From Syntrophobacter fumaroxidans MPOB (GTDB lineage: Bacteria; Desulfobacterota; Syntrophobacteria; Syntrophobacterales; Syntrophobacteraceae), in contig NC_008554.1 in NCBI RefSeq assembly GCF_000014965.1, positions 1,476,001 to 1,540,000 of the forward strand: a DNA stretch of 64,000 bases, in the 5' to 3' direction. The notes beneath the pieces are model-generated. The model was not told the origin of the DNA. It saw nothing but the letters and a program-made list of their open reading frames with translations, and made no database searches. How positions within the stretch are numbered: the stretch's first letter is position 1; every line of letters begins with the position of its first letter. Made by a program: the position numbers and the translations under genes. Positions 1-7,794 of the stretch are shown one piece after another.

Positions 1-1516
1 AATTCCAGTCCACCTGGAGATCGATGACCCGGCCGTCCTTGGTGGCGCTCCTGAACATGCGCGTGCTCGGCGGCGGCTGCTGGGCCGCTCCGGAGGTGAA
101 GAACTGCCTGAGCAGGCCGCGGTCGGCCCCTTCGATGACCAGATCGATGGTGTTCATTCCGAGCATCTCGGCGTGGGAATAACCGAAGATGGCATCGTGT
201 GCCGGGTTGGTGAAAATGATCCACCCGGACAGGTCCACCTCCTGTACCCCGTAGGGGATGGTCTCGATGAGCGTGCGGTAGACTTCCCGACTCTCCCGCA
301 GCGCCTTCTCCGCCTGTGCGCGTTCCGCCATCTCCAACTTCAGTTCCTTGATGGCCGCGCCCAGTTCCGCGGTCCGTTCGTCCACCAGTTCTCCGAGATG
401 ATCGCGGTGCTTGCGGAGTTCCTCCTCGGAGTTGGCCAACTCCCGAATTTTTCTTTCCAGGTCGAGTTTGTATGAAACCAGGTGCTGGTTGTTGCGCTTG
501 ATGGTGTCCAGCATGCTGTTGAAGGTCAATCCCAAATCCGTGATGTCGTCGCGGTCCCGGGAAACGAAACGCGCATCCAGGTTACCCGCCTGGACCTGCG
601 AGACAACGGAGGAGATCGCCTTGATCGGATTCACCAGTTTTCGCGCCAGGATCCGCAAAATAAGAAACAGCATCGCCACGCCGCAGACCGCCGAGATGAA
701 CAGCGATTTATTGAGCAGATTCCTCATGTCGGCAACCGACTGGGCCTCCGCCATCGACAGCCCGCCGGTCTTCCTTGAAATGCTCGTGAAAAGGTCGCTC
801 AGTTCGATGCTCAGCGTGTCGAAACGCCGGTTGATCACATCGAGCTCATTCTCCAGCGCAAAGTCACGGTCCAGGTGATTGCGGTATTTTGTCAGATACG
901 TTTTCACGCGGCCGTCACCGGCTGAAGAATCGGAGAGCCTTGCCGCCATCGAATCCAGAACCGCCCCGAGGGCCTGGTATTCCGAATCCCGGTGGTGCTG
1001 CAGATAACTTCCGTGAAAGCGGGCCAGGTTGAACAGCGGTTTCATGAGGCCCATCTCCCCGCCCATGAGAACGGATGAAACGAGTGCCTGCTCGTTGGCC
1101 GCGAAATCCGTCTGATTCATCCGCTGCTCGGTTTTCAACTGCATCAGGCGGGTGAAAGAGGTCTCGTACTCCGACAGGAGGAGGCTGATCCTGGCAACCG
1201 GCTCGGCCAGAACGCTCGAAAAAGACCCGAGACTGAGTTCCTCGATACGCTTTCGCGTGACGTGCATGAGCTCGCCGAACCGCTTGTCCGCTTCGGGGTG
1301 TTTCTGAGCGAGTACCGCCTTCTCCCAGAAACGGACCTCCCAGAACGTGCCCTTGAGGGCCTGGATTTCAATATCGATCGCGCTTGCGCCGAGACCACGC
1401 TGGACGCCTTTCGCCTGCCGGTCCAGAAAGATCGCCACCTCCGTGTATCCGATGCCGAACAGCAACAACAGCAGAACCGCTATGAGATAGAATTTGCTGT
1501 TTATCGTCCTGAACAT
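1..1516 (-). CDS. membrane sensor protein with HAMP and PAS domains (3' end outside window)
   Basis: About 505 residues are visible; the C-terminus lies beyond the left edge. The translated minus strand shows an N-terminal membrane segment at about residues 9-29 (run of leucines), a helical extracytoplasmic region to about 270, a second membrane segment at about 272-291, and a HAMP-like stretch at about 293-345. A coiled coil follows (about 350-405), then a PAS domain from about 405 (FGYSHAEMLG). A histidine kinase core probably follows but cannot be seen. The ATG at 1516 has GGGTGAGG just upstream and lies 11 nt after the stop of a broken periplasmic binding-protein gene, so the two probably formed one operon. 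This arrangement resembles TorT/TorS-like systems, in which the binding protein presents a ligand to the sensor; that parallel is inference. Confidence 0.8.
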   Translation of the reverse strand, partial: MFRTINSKFYLIAVLLLLLFGIGYTEVAIFLDRQAKGVQRGLGASAIDIEIQALKGTFWEVRFWEKAVLAQKHPEADKRFGELMHVTRKRIEELSLGSFSSVLAEPVARISLLLSEYETSFTRLMQLKTEQRMNQTDFAANEQALVSSVLMGGEMGLMKPLFNLARFHGSYLQHHRDSEYQALGAVLDSMAARLSDSSAGDGRVKTYLTKYRNHLDRDFALENELDVINRRFDTLSIELSDLFTSISRKTGGLSMAEAQSVADMRNLLNKSLFISAVCGVAMLFLILRILARKLVNPIKAISSVVSQVQAGNLDARFVSRDRDDITDLGLTFNSMLDTIKRNNQHLVSYKLDLERKIRELANSEEELRKHRDHLGELVDERTAELGAAIKELKLEMAERAQAEKALRESREVYRTLIETIPYGVQEVDLSGWIIFTNPAHDAIFGYSHAEMLGMNTIDLVIEGADRGLLRQFFTSGAAQQPPPSTRMFRSATKDGRVIDLQVDWN

Positions 1517-1527
1517 CCTCACCCTGC

Positions 1528-2045
1528 CTACTGTTTCAACAACTTGAGCTCCACCGGTTTCAACGGAGGCAGCCGGTCGCCCCGCCGAACTTCAACCGCG
1601 CTCTTCACGGCAATCCGTCCCGTTTCTTCCGGCTGCTGAACGATTCCTACAGTCAGCTTGCCCTGCCGCTCAGCCCCTGACGTTGTCCGATCCCACGAAA
1701 GGAATCGATATGCCGTGCTCCGCCAAAGTCGCCTTGCGGAAGGGATTGTCGATGTTGATCACGATGACGCCTTTGTCCAGAGCTTTCTTGCAGACGGGAA
1801 ACAACTTCCTGGAATCCGCCGGGGCGATGGCGATGGCACGGAAGCCTCGAGCGATCAGATTGTCCACAATGGCAATCTGGTGCTCCACATCGCTTTCCCT
1901 TTCGATTCCAAACACCTCCGGCGCAATCCCGCGAAGCGACGCGCAATTCCTTGCGCCGGTCTTCATTCTGCCGAAAAAGGCATTCGACAGCGCCTTCATG
2001 ATCAGAGCGACTCTTCCTTGATTATCGGCAAAGAGTTCTCCCGCA
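1528..2045 (-). pseudogene. degraded sugar-type periplasmic substrate-binding protein
   Basis: Two fragments of one protein are readable in different frames. The upstream part (about 2045-1670) resembles the start of a mature ribose/TorT-type binding protein (VALIMKALSNAFF, then GFRAIAIAPADSRKL and VIVINIDNPF) and ends at VGSDNVRG followed by a stop. The downstream part (about 1665-1528, another frame) reads GKLTVGIVQQPEETGRIAV to the natural end LKLLKQ, the usual C-terminus of the family. Some 130-150 residues between the fragments are missing compared with full-length relatives. There is no signal peptide or convincing start codon; the sequence before 2045 is AT-rich. I read this as a gene broken by an internal deletion and loss of its 5' end. 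Confidence 0.75.
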
Positions 2046-2485
2046 TTTATTATTAAATAAGACGAAGATTAATAACTATTGGAAGATACGATGTATTTTC
2101 ATTTTGCACGCGCGACGGCACATAACGAACACGGATGTGCCGACAAAAGCTCGCCGGGAAGGAAAGAAACGCCTTTCCCGGCTCATTTGCGTGATGTCTT
2201 GACAACGCCTTGGACTTGCTCAGAAAGAGTTCCCCACACCGGCGGCGAAAGACAAGGATCTTTCGGTCAGCGAAGGATCGCGCACCCGGCGCATGGACGA
2301 ACGTGTCGATTCCCGAAAGTGTGTCGGCCGTCGGAGGGTCTTCGGTTGTCCGAAGGAAATGCAGCCGATCGCCGTCGATGGACTGAACCGTGGAACTCGT
2401 CTCGATCCTCACTCCCGCTTTCCGCGGGTCCTGGAAGAGCAGGGAGCGGCGCGCGGAGCCGACGTTCCGACCCCCGCCTTCGGGG
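2046..2485. other. intergenic, no gene recognised
   Basis: This 440-base stretch lies between the binding-protein remnant and the PAS protein. Reading frames exist on both strands but none has a recognisable domain or a convincing ribosome binding site. The left 60 bases (2046-2100) are clearly more AT-rich than the surroundings. Confidence 0.5.
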
Positions 2486-4000
2486 CTATTTCAAGTCGTC
2501 TCCTTCGTACCCGTAGGCTTTGAAGATGTCGAGGATCGTGCTCGTCAGGTAGGACTCTTCGCGATAGAGGAACGCCTTGTTGAACGCCATGGTCACCTCG
2601 GAAATCTTCTTGTAGGCCTCCGAAACACCCGCATGGAAAAACTGCATGCTCTCCACGATTTCCTTCATCCGTTCCGCCGTTTCCCTCGGGTTCTCCCCGC
2701 GGGCATGTTCCTCGATGAGCGTTCCCAGGGATTCGATCTCCTCGCCGATGGCGTCCTTGGAATTGCTGAGCTGCATCAGGTGTGTGTTGAGATAATGGCA
2801 CAGGCCTCCCGCCGCGTTGCGCAAGACCCGGTTTCTCTGGTCTTCCAGGGCCCTGGTGATGTTGTGCACGATGCCGTCGTAGTAGAGGAGCCTCCCTGAT
2901 TCGTCGGTCTTGGCCCGTGCCGTGACCGCAACTTCGAAGACCTCGCCGGCCTTGTTCTTGAGCTTGATGTGCTTTCCCTCGACATAGCCTTTCTCGTAGA
3001 GCTCCTCCAGTAGTCCGGTTCTCTGCGAAAGATCCACGTAGGAATCGGAGACGTTGCTCTCGATCGCCTCGTCGAGGCTCTCAAAGCCCAGAAGCTTCAG
3101 ACCCGCTTCGTTGATGTCGATGAAGTCTCCCTGCGGAGTCACGGCATAGGCCATATCGCTGGTCGATTCGAAGAAATCCCGGTATCTCGCCTCGCTCAGC
3201 TTGAGCGCGTCGCTCGCCCTCTTCTCCTCGGTGATATCCCTGATCACGTGATCGATTCTGCGGATGGTCCCCTTGTCCGAATAAACGACGTGTCCTTCAT
3301 CCCGAACCCATTTCACCCTCCGGTTGCTGCTGATCACCCTGTACTGGAGCTCGTCGAATTCCGCCTCGGGCATGTTCCGGTAAAATTGATGCACTTTCTG
3401 CCGGTCGTCCGGGTGCACGAAGCTCATGAGCTGGTTCTCGCCGCTTGCAAAATCCCTGAGCGGGACCCCGTAGAGCGCCTCGGCGGCGGGATTGATCGCA
3501 AGAATCGAGTAGTCGGTCGGTGACAGGGAAACCACGACTTCATTCATGGAATGGATAATGCTCTCGAACCGCGCCTTGATTCGCTGCAGTTCGAGGCGGG
3601 TCTTGCGGCGCTCGGTAATATCGGTCAGGGCTCCGAGTATCGCGGGGCTCCCCCCGCACTCCACCACGTTCACCTTCATTTCGATGATTGCCTCACCATC
3701 CGTTCTCGGCATGACGAATTCGATCCGGTCGGAAAGACCCGCGCTGAAAAGCCGCTCGGTAAGGTAGCTCGTCACTTCCTCCCGGTTGCCCGGCGCGATG
3801 AACCGGGCGAAATCCACCGAAATGACCTCCTCCGGGCCGCGCTGCGCCATCTCGTAAAACGCCGTATTGGCAAATACGACAATCCCTTCCCTGATGATGA
3901 CGACGCCGTCGTTGATGTGCTTCACGATGCCCTGGTAATCGATGTCACCCTGGCAGATCATGATCTTCTCCGCATCGTCGTAAGTTTTCTGATGTGTCAT
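2486..4000 (-). CDS. triple-PAS sensory protein with a histidine-kinase-like dimerisation helix but no ATPase domain
   Basis: This protein has 504 residues, no membrane segment and three PAS domains in series (about 23-132, 143-263 and 268-388). The first two end in the PAC-type signature DITE, the third in the related sequence HNIT. After the third comes AAGGLCHYLNTHLMQL (His402), which resembles the H-box of the His-kinase dimerisation domain, and then helical sequence to the end. No N, G1 or G2 box of an HATPase domain follows; the protein stops about 100 residues after the H-box, whereas a kinase would need 150 more. AGGGG lies upstream of the ATG. It could act as a phosphotransfer or scaffold partner, or be a kinase that lost its catalytic domain. 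It is expected to be cytoplasmic; the PAS ligand cannot be told. Confidence 0.8.
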   Translation of the reverse strand: MTHQKTYDDAEKIMICQGDIDYQGIVKHINDGVVIIREGIVVFANTAFYEMAQRGPEEVISVDFARFIAPGNREEVTSYLTERLFSAGLSDRIEFVMPRTDGEAIIEMKVNVVECGGSPAILGALTDITERRKTRLELQRIKARFESIIHSMNEVVVSLSPTDYSILAINPAAEALYGVPLRDFASGENQLMSFVHPDDRQKVHQFYRNMPEAEFDELQYRVISSNRRVKWVRDEGHVVYSDKGTIRRIDHVIRDITEEKRASDALKLSEARYRDFFESTSDMAYAVTPQGDFIDINEAGLKLLGFESLDEAIESNVSDSYVDLSQRTGLLEELYEKGYVEGKHIKLKNKAGEVFEVAVTARAKTDESGRLLYYDGIVHNITRALEDQRNRVLRNAAGGLCHYLNTHLMQLSNSKDAIGEEIESLGTLIEEHARGENPRETAERMKEIVESMQFFHAGVSEAYKKISEVTMAFNKAFLYREESYLTSTILDIFKAYGYEGDDLK

Positions 4001-4749
4001 GGGTATCCCCTAACAATGCTGGAAACAGCGGTCCCAACGGTTGCTTTAACAGGACTGTGAGCGCGCAAACACGCCGGTGAAGCCGGCGGTGCGGCCCCGA
4101 CGCGCTTCGAACGGGTCGGGCCCCGACTCGAAACAGTCCGAAGGGCTGCGGCCCATTTCTCGATCCCTCATCCCGGGATGCCTGTCATTATATTCCATCA
4201 GGGAAGGGATCGCCATCCCCTCCTCCTTCTTCTCCACCAGGCAAACGGTCTTCCGGTCCGGCACAAGAAACGGGGGTGAAAGTCTTTTCTCTTCTCTCCG
4301 GCACGACTCGCCGCATGACGGTTCCCTCCAACATTGTACTATGATAATCAGGCGTTCGTCGCTTCGCTTCTCATCACCCGCGGATATGCTCCGAGCACGA
4401 CCGCCGCGCCGCTTCGACTCGGAACCCCCCCCGCCGCCGCGTCGAACCGGACGAAAGTTGCTCGTCCGGCAAAGACGTACCCGCGCTATCGCCCCCAAAG
4501 CGGCTCTCAGGAGGGGGGCGCATTCTCTTGCGGCCGTTTTGACGACCGGTTGTGTGGGTGAGGCGGCAGCACAGCCCGCGGCTCTTGTGTTCCCGGCAGA
4601 ACCCCGACCACGATGGTCCCGTTCGTCGTGGATGCTTCACATTGCTTATGCTCCCGGTCTGGCCTTGAGCGTGGAGAGTTTCCGGTTGGTGACTCGTTCG
4701 GTTTGGTGTAGATATGGGTGTGCGCCGACTTCAAGGGAGGATTGAGGAC
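4001..4749. other. long intergenic region, no gene recognised
   Basis: This region of about 750 bases separates the divergent PAS gene and the small gene starting at 4750. All frames look like chance open reading in GC-rich DNA. Short hairpins are present, for example CGCCGG/CCGGCG at 4072-4088. A promoter-like pair lies near the right end (see 4686-4714). Confidence 0.5.
4686..4714 (+). promoter_or_regulatory. candidate sigma-70 promoter for the gene at 4750
   Basis: TTGGTG (4686-4691), a 17-base spacer and TAGATA (4709-4714) fit a sigma-70 promoter reading toward 4750. If it is used, transcription would start near 4721. That would exclude the in-frame ATG at 4714 as a start and favour 4750. 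Based on consensus match only. Confidence 0.35.
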
Positions 4750-5235
4750 ATGAAAGCCAGCACGAAGCGCCGGCTTCAGGAGCTGTTCGACGAATACGAG
4801 AAAAGGAAGCTCCAAGACCGAAAAGAACGGCAGCAGGCAGGGACCGGGCGCCAGGAATTCCTGGAGCGGTTCGACAGAAAAATCAAGGAAACCATCCGAC
4901 CCGCTTACAAGGAACTGGCCGATTTGATCAGGTCCAAGGGCCACGGTTGCGAAATCACCGAGCGACATGAATCGCAGGACGAACAGGGCTGCATCCTGAG
5001 CGCGCGCATCCAGATGGAAATCCTCCCGGACGGCGTTCGTGCCCGGCCGGGAGAGCGTCCCACCATTTCGTTCATCGCGGACGGCGGCAGGCAGGAAGTC
5101 TGGACCCACGTGAGCATCGCGACGCCGGGTCGTGAAGGCTGCTCCGGCCAGCGTAACGTGTACACCCTGGATGAGATCACCGAGGACACGGTTGAAGAAG
5201 AGGTGCTCGGCGTCCTGTCCGGATGTTTCGGATGA
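4750..5235 (+). CDS. small protein of unknown function
   Basis: I do not recognise this 161-residue protein. The ATG at 4750 has GGGAGG plus GAGG directly upstream; an in-frame ATG at 4714 is less likely because it overlaps a candidate promoter. The first 40 residues are strongly charged (Lys, Arg, Glu) and probably helical. The rest alternates polar and hydrophobic residues as in a compact alpha/beta domain and contains two cysteines near 90 and 140, plus a terminal SGCFG. No signal peptide or membrane segment is seen, so it should be cytoplasmic. It stands alone, with long non-coding DNA on both sides. Good ribosome binding site and coding-like composition support a real gene. Confidence 0.65.
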   Translation: MKASTKRRLQELFDEYEKRKLQDRKERQQAGTGRQEFLERFDRKIKETIRPAYKELADLIRSKGHGCEITERHESQDEQGCILSARIQMEILPDGVRARPGERPTISFIADGGRQEVWTHVSIATPGREGCSGQRNVYTLDEITEDTVEEEVLGVLSGCFG

Positions 5236-5502
5236 CGCGCCCCCGTCCCCGCGCGCTCGAATCCTCGGACCCCGTCCATGGGCCGGATGGAGTACGGACC
5301 CGAGCTCTCCCGCCTGCTGGCTGATCCTCCGGTGTCGGCCGCTGCTTTCCGGCATCATCGATTTGAGCTGCATGCCGTATGCCCGGGGGTCTCCGACCGC
5401 TCTGAAAGCACATCCATCGTGACCCCAAGGCCGCCGCGCGGCGGTCGATCGGGGAGCCGGTTCGCACATTCCAACCGCTTTCCACGCGGACAATCACGGT
5501 TG

Positions 5503-5530
5503 TTGCTCCCCGGACAAAATATGGTATAAA
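5503..5530 (+). promoter_or_regulatory. candidate promoter for glgP
   Basis: TTGCTC (5503-5508), 16 bases and TATAAA (5525-5530), set in a locally AT-rich patch. Use of it would give a leader of about 195 nt before the glgP start. Consensus match only. Confidence 0.4.
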
Positions 5531-5581
5531 GAAAAATTCAGTCGCTTGTTCAATACGGAATCATTGCCATAACGGAAACAT

Positions 5582-5604
5582 CGAGGGAGCGCGGCGCTCT
5601 CTCG
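5582..5604 (+). promoter_or_regulatory. palindrome in the glgP leader
   Basis: CGAGGGAGCGC and GCGCTCTCTCG form inverted arms of 11 bases around a single central base, with one G/T wobble. It could fold as an RNA hairpin in the leader or be a DNA-binding dyad. There is no T-tract, so it is not an ordinary terminator. Confidence 0.45.
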
Positions 5605-5732
5605 GTGCGGTTCGTTCCGCGGCGGCGCGGAGTCGTGTTTCGGCTTCCGACGGCGGCGGCACCGAATGCGGTACCGGCGGGTTTTCCACGCAGGCGGCAT
5701 CGATCCAGGCAGAATCGAAAGAGGAAATGCGA

Positions 5733-7349
5733 ATGAAAGTTGGTTACTTCAGCATGGAAATCGGCCTGAACGAGAACATTCCCACCTACAGCGGCGGTCT
5801 CGGAATCCTTGCGGGCGATCACATCAAATCAGCCGCCGATCTCAACATTCCCCTGGTGGCCGTGACCCTGCTCTACAAGCGGGGATACTTCATCCAAAGC
5901 ATCGATCCCATGGGGCGCCAGGAGGAGATCTACCCGTATTTCGATCCTCGCGCCTTCATGGAGCCCCTGCCTTTCAAGGTCACCATCAAGATCGAGGGGC
6001 GGGACGTGCATATCGGGGTCTGGAAATACAATACCGTGGGCATTTCAGGACGCGTGCCGATCTATTTTCTGGACACGGACCTGGAGATCAACGCCCCCGA
6101 AGACCGTCTCATCACCCAGTATCTCTACGGCGGCGATACACACACCCGGATTTGCCAGGAAGCGGTCCTCGGAATCGGCGGATACCTCGCCGTCAAGCGT
6201 CTCGAGCCCGGGATCACCACCTACCACATGAACGAAGGACACGCCGTTTTCCTCACCCTGGCCCTTTTGCAGGATTGCGGAGGAGACGAGAGCAAGGTCC
6301 GGCAGCAATGCGTTTTCACCACTCACACCCCCGTGCCGGCGGGCCACGACAAGTTCACCTACGAACTGGCGACGCGGGTGATCGGCACCTATCTGCCTTC
6401 CAACATCAAGAGACTGGCGGGCGCCGACCTGCTCAACACCACCGTGCTCGCCCTCAACCTGTCCAGGGCGAGCAACGGCGTGAGCGAGCTCCACGGGGAA
6501 ATATCCCGCCAGATGTTCCCCGGATTTCCCATCGGGCATGTCACCAACGGGGTCCATCATCTGAGTTGGACCGGGCCGGACTTCAAGGCCCTCTATGACG
6601 AGCATCTTCCCGGCTGGCGTCAGCAGCCGGAGAGGCTCGCTGAGGCCCTGACCATTCCCGATGAAGCCGTCAAGACGGCGAAAATCAAGGCCAAGAAACG
6701 ACTGATCAGCTATGTCAATTCCGTTTCCGGCGCCGGCTTCACCGACGAGATCCTCACCATCTGCTTTGCCCGGAGGGCTGCGGCCTACAAGCGCGCCACC
6801 CTGATTTTCAGCGACCTCGAATTCCTTTTCAATCTCTCGTTCGACCGCGTCCAGTTCATCTTCGCCGGCAAATCGCACCCACAGGACGCCCCCGGCAAGG
6901 AGCTGATCAAGGAAATCGTGAACACCGGCAAACAGTATGAAAAGAAGCTCCGACTGGTCTTCGTGCCCAACTACAACATCTGGTCGGCGGGACTCATGAC
7001 CCAGGGAACGGACGTGTGGCTCAACACACCCAGGCGCCCCCGGGAGGCCAGCGGTACCAGCGGCATGAAGGTCTGTTTCAACGCCGGCGTGAATATGAGC
7101 GTCCTGGACGGATGGTGGCGGGAGGCGTGCAACAACCGGGTCAACGGCTGGGCTATCGGAGACGACGAAGATCAGACGGACGAACAGGCATCCGCGGATT
7201 TCTACCAGGACCTGGACGACATGGTCACCACTTACTACGCCAACCCCAGGCAGTGGCTGTCCATCATGAAACGCTCCATCACCGACATCACGCCCGTGTT
7301 CAATACGCACCGCATGGTGCGGGAGTACGTGCAAAAATATTATCTTTGA
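5733..7349 (+). CDS. glgP: alpha-glucan (glycogen) phosphorylase, short form
   Basis: This 538-residue protein belongs to glycosyltransferase family 35 and splits alpha-1,4-glucans with phosphate to give glucose 1-phosphate, in the cytoplasm. The N-terminus has FSMEIGL and the glycine-rich GGLGILAGD. The catalytic region has NEGHAVF, TTHTPVPAGHD and HVTNGVHH. The pyridoxal-phosphate lysine lies in EASGTSGMK at about residue 446. The length is near 540, as in the short bacterial/archaeal phosphorylases, not the 800-850 of the muscle/MalP type. I chose the ATG at 5733 because AGAGGAA lies 6 bases before it; an ATG at 5727 abuts that site. No other glycogen genes are nearby, so it appears to be transcribed alone. 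Confidence 0.93.
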   Translation: MKVGYFSMEIGLNENIPTYSGGLGILAGDHIKSAADLNIPLVAVTLLYKRGYFIQSIDPMGRQEEIYPYFDPRAFMEPLPFKVTIKIEGRDVHIGVWKYNTVGISGRVPIYFLDTDLEINAPEDRLITQYLYGGDTHTRICQEAVLGIGGYLAVKRLEPGITTYHMNEGHAVFLTLALLQDCGGDESKVRQQCVFTTHTPVPAGHDKFTYELATRVIGTYLPSNIKRLAGADLLNTTVLALNLSRASNGVSELHGEISRQMFPGFPIGHVTNGVHHLSWTGPDFKALYDEHLPGWRQQPERLAEALTIPDEAVKTAKIKAKKRLISYVNSVSGAGFTDEILTICFARRAAAYKRATLIFSDLEFLFNLSFDRVQFIFAGKSHPQDAPGKELIKEIVNTGKQYEKKLRLVFVPNYNIWSAGLMTQGTDVWLNTPRRPREASGTSGMKVCFNAGVNMSVLDGWWREACNNRVNGWAIGDDEDQTDEQASADFYQDLDDMVTTYYANPRQWLSIMKRSITDITPVFNTHRMVREYVQKYYL

Positions 7350-7745
7350 GGGTTCGCTCCAGGTGCATCACGCGGGCCTCCCCTGCGATGGGAAACGGGG
7401 GCGGGAACCGGCTTCCACCAAGACCACCCGGCCCTCGCCTCGCCCCCGATGCGAAACGAGGGGTTGATGCCCGCGGCGTCTCGATGCCTCCGCGAAACAC
7501 GACATGCAATGCATCAAGGCTGCCGGAAAGGCGTCGTGCACCAAGGGACACCGTCCGCCCCGGGATGCCGGGTTGCGTTCAAGATGGGTGCAGCGGGCGG
7601 AAAGGGCAATAAGCCCTCCCCTTGCACCGCCTGACCGGCCCATCGGTCCGCATGCAAGGGGTGGGGTTAGTCCTCCGGATGGTAGATTCCACCCTGCCCT
7701 GCCGCCCATCGCGGTCCGCAGGGGCGGGTCTTATCCCCGCCCGCG
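7350..7745. other. intergenic region after glgP
   Basis: The glgP stop and the end of the convergent glycosyltransferase gene are about 400 bases apart. Copy A of the inverted-repeat element fills the right half. The left half has partial repeats (GATGGGAAACG and GATGCGAAACG near 7387 and 7449) and no recognisable gene. Confidence 0.5.
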
Positions 7746-7794
7746 TTACCTCCCGCCGGGCAGGTGTTGCGTACTCTTGAACGCACCCCGGTAT
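7565..7794. repeat. small element with terminal inverted repeats (copy A)
   Basis: The ends are 20-base inverted repeats that match at 18 positions: 7565-7584 (containing TGCGTTCAAGA) and 7775-7794 (containing TCTTGAACGCA). The interior contains hairpins such as GGGCGGG/CCCGCCC around 7721-7742. A shorter relative lies at 55471-55635 and shares the termini and inner blocks (CATCGGTCCG, GGGCAGGTGTTG). There is no coding capacity, so it fits a MITE-like or REP-like dispersed element. No clear target-site duplication is visible. The stop codon of the neighbouring minus-strand glycosyltransferase gene lies inside it. Confidence 0.7.

Larger units (their letters stand above)
5236..5732. other. intergenic region and glgP leader
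   Basis: No protein is recognised in this stretch of nearly 500 bases. It holds a candidate promoter (5503-5530) and a near-perfect palindrome (5582-5604) that would lie in the untranslated leader of glgP. Confidence 0.5.

Noticed and set aside
1670-1680. In-frame TGA in the binding-protein remnant as selenocysteine
   Set aside because: The frame does not continue into the family sequence after TGA; the C-terminal part is in another frame and a segment is missing, so it is decay.
4507-5493. Open frame of 328 codons on the minus strand
   Set aside because: It overlaps the better-supported small gene at 4750-5235 and has no recognisable domain.
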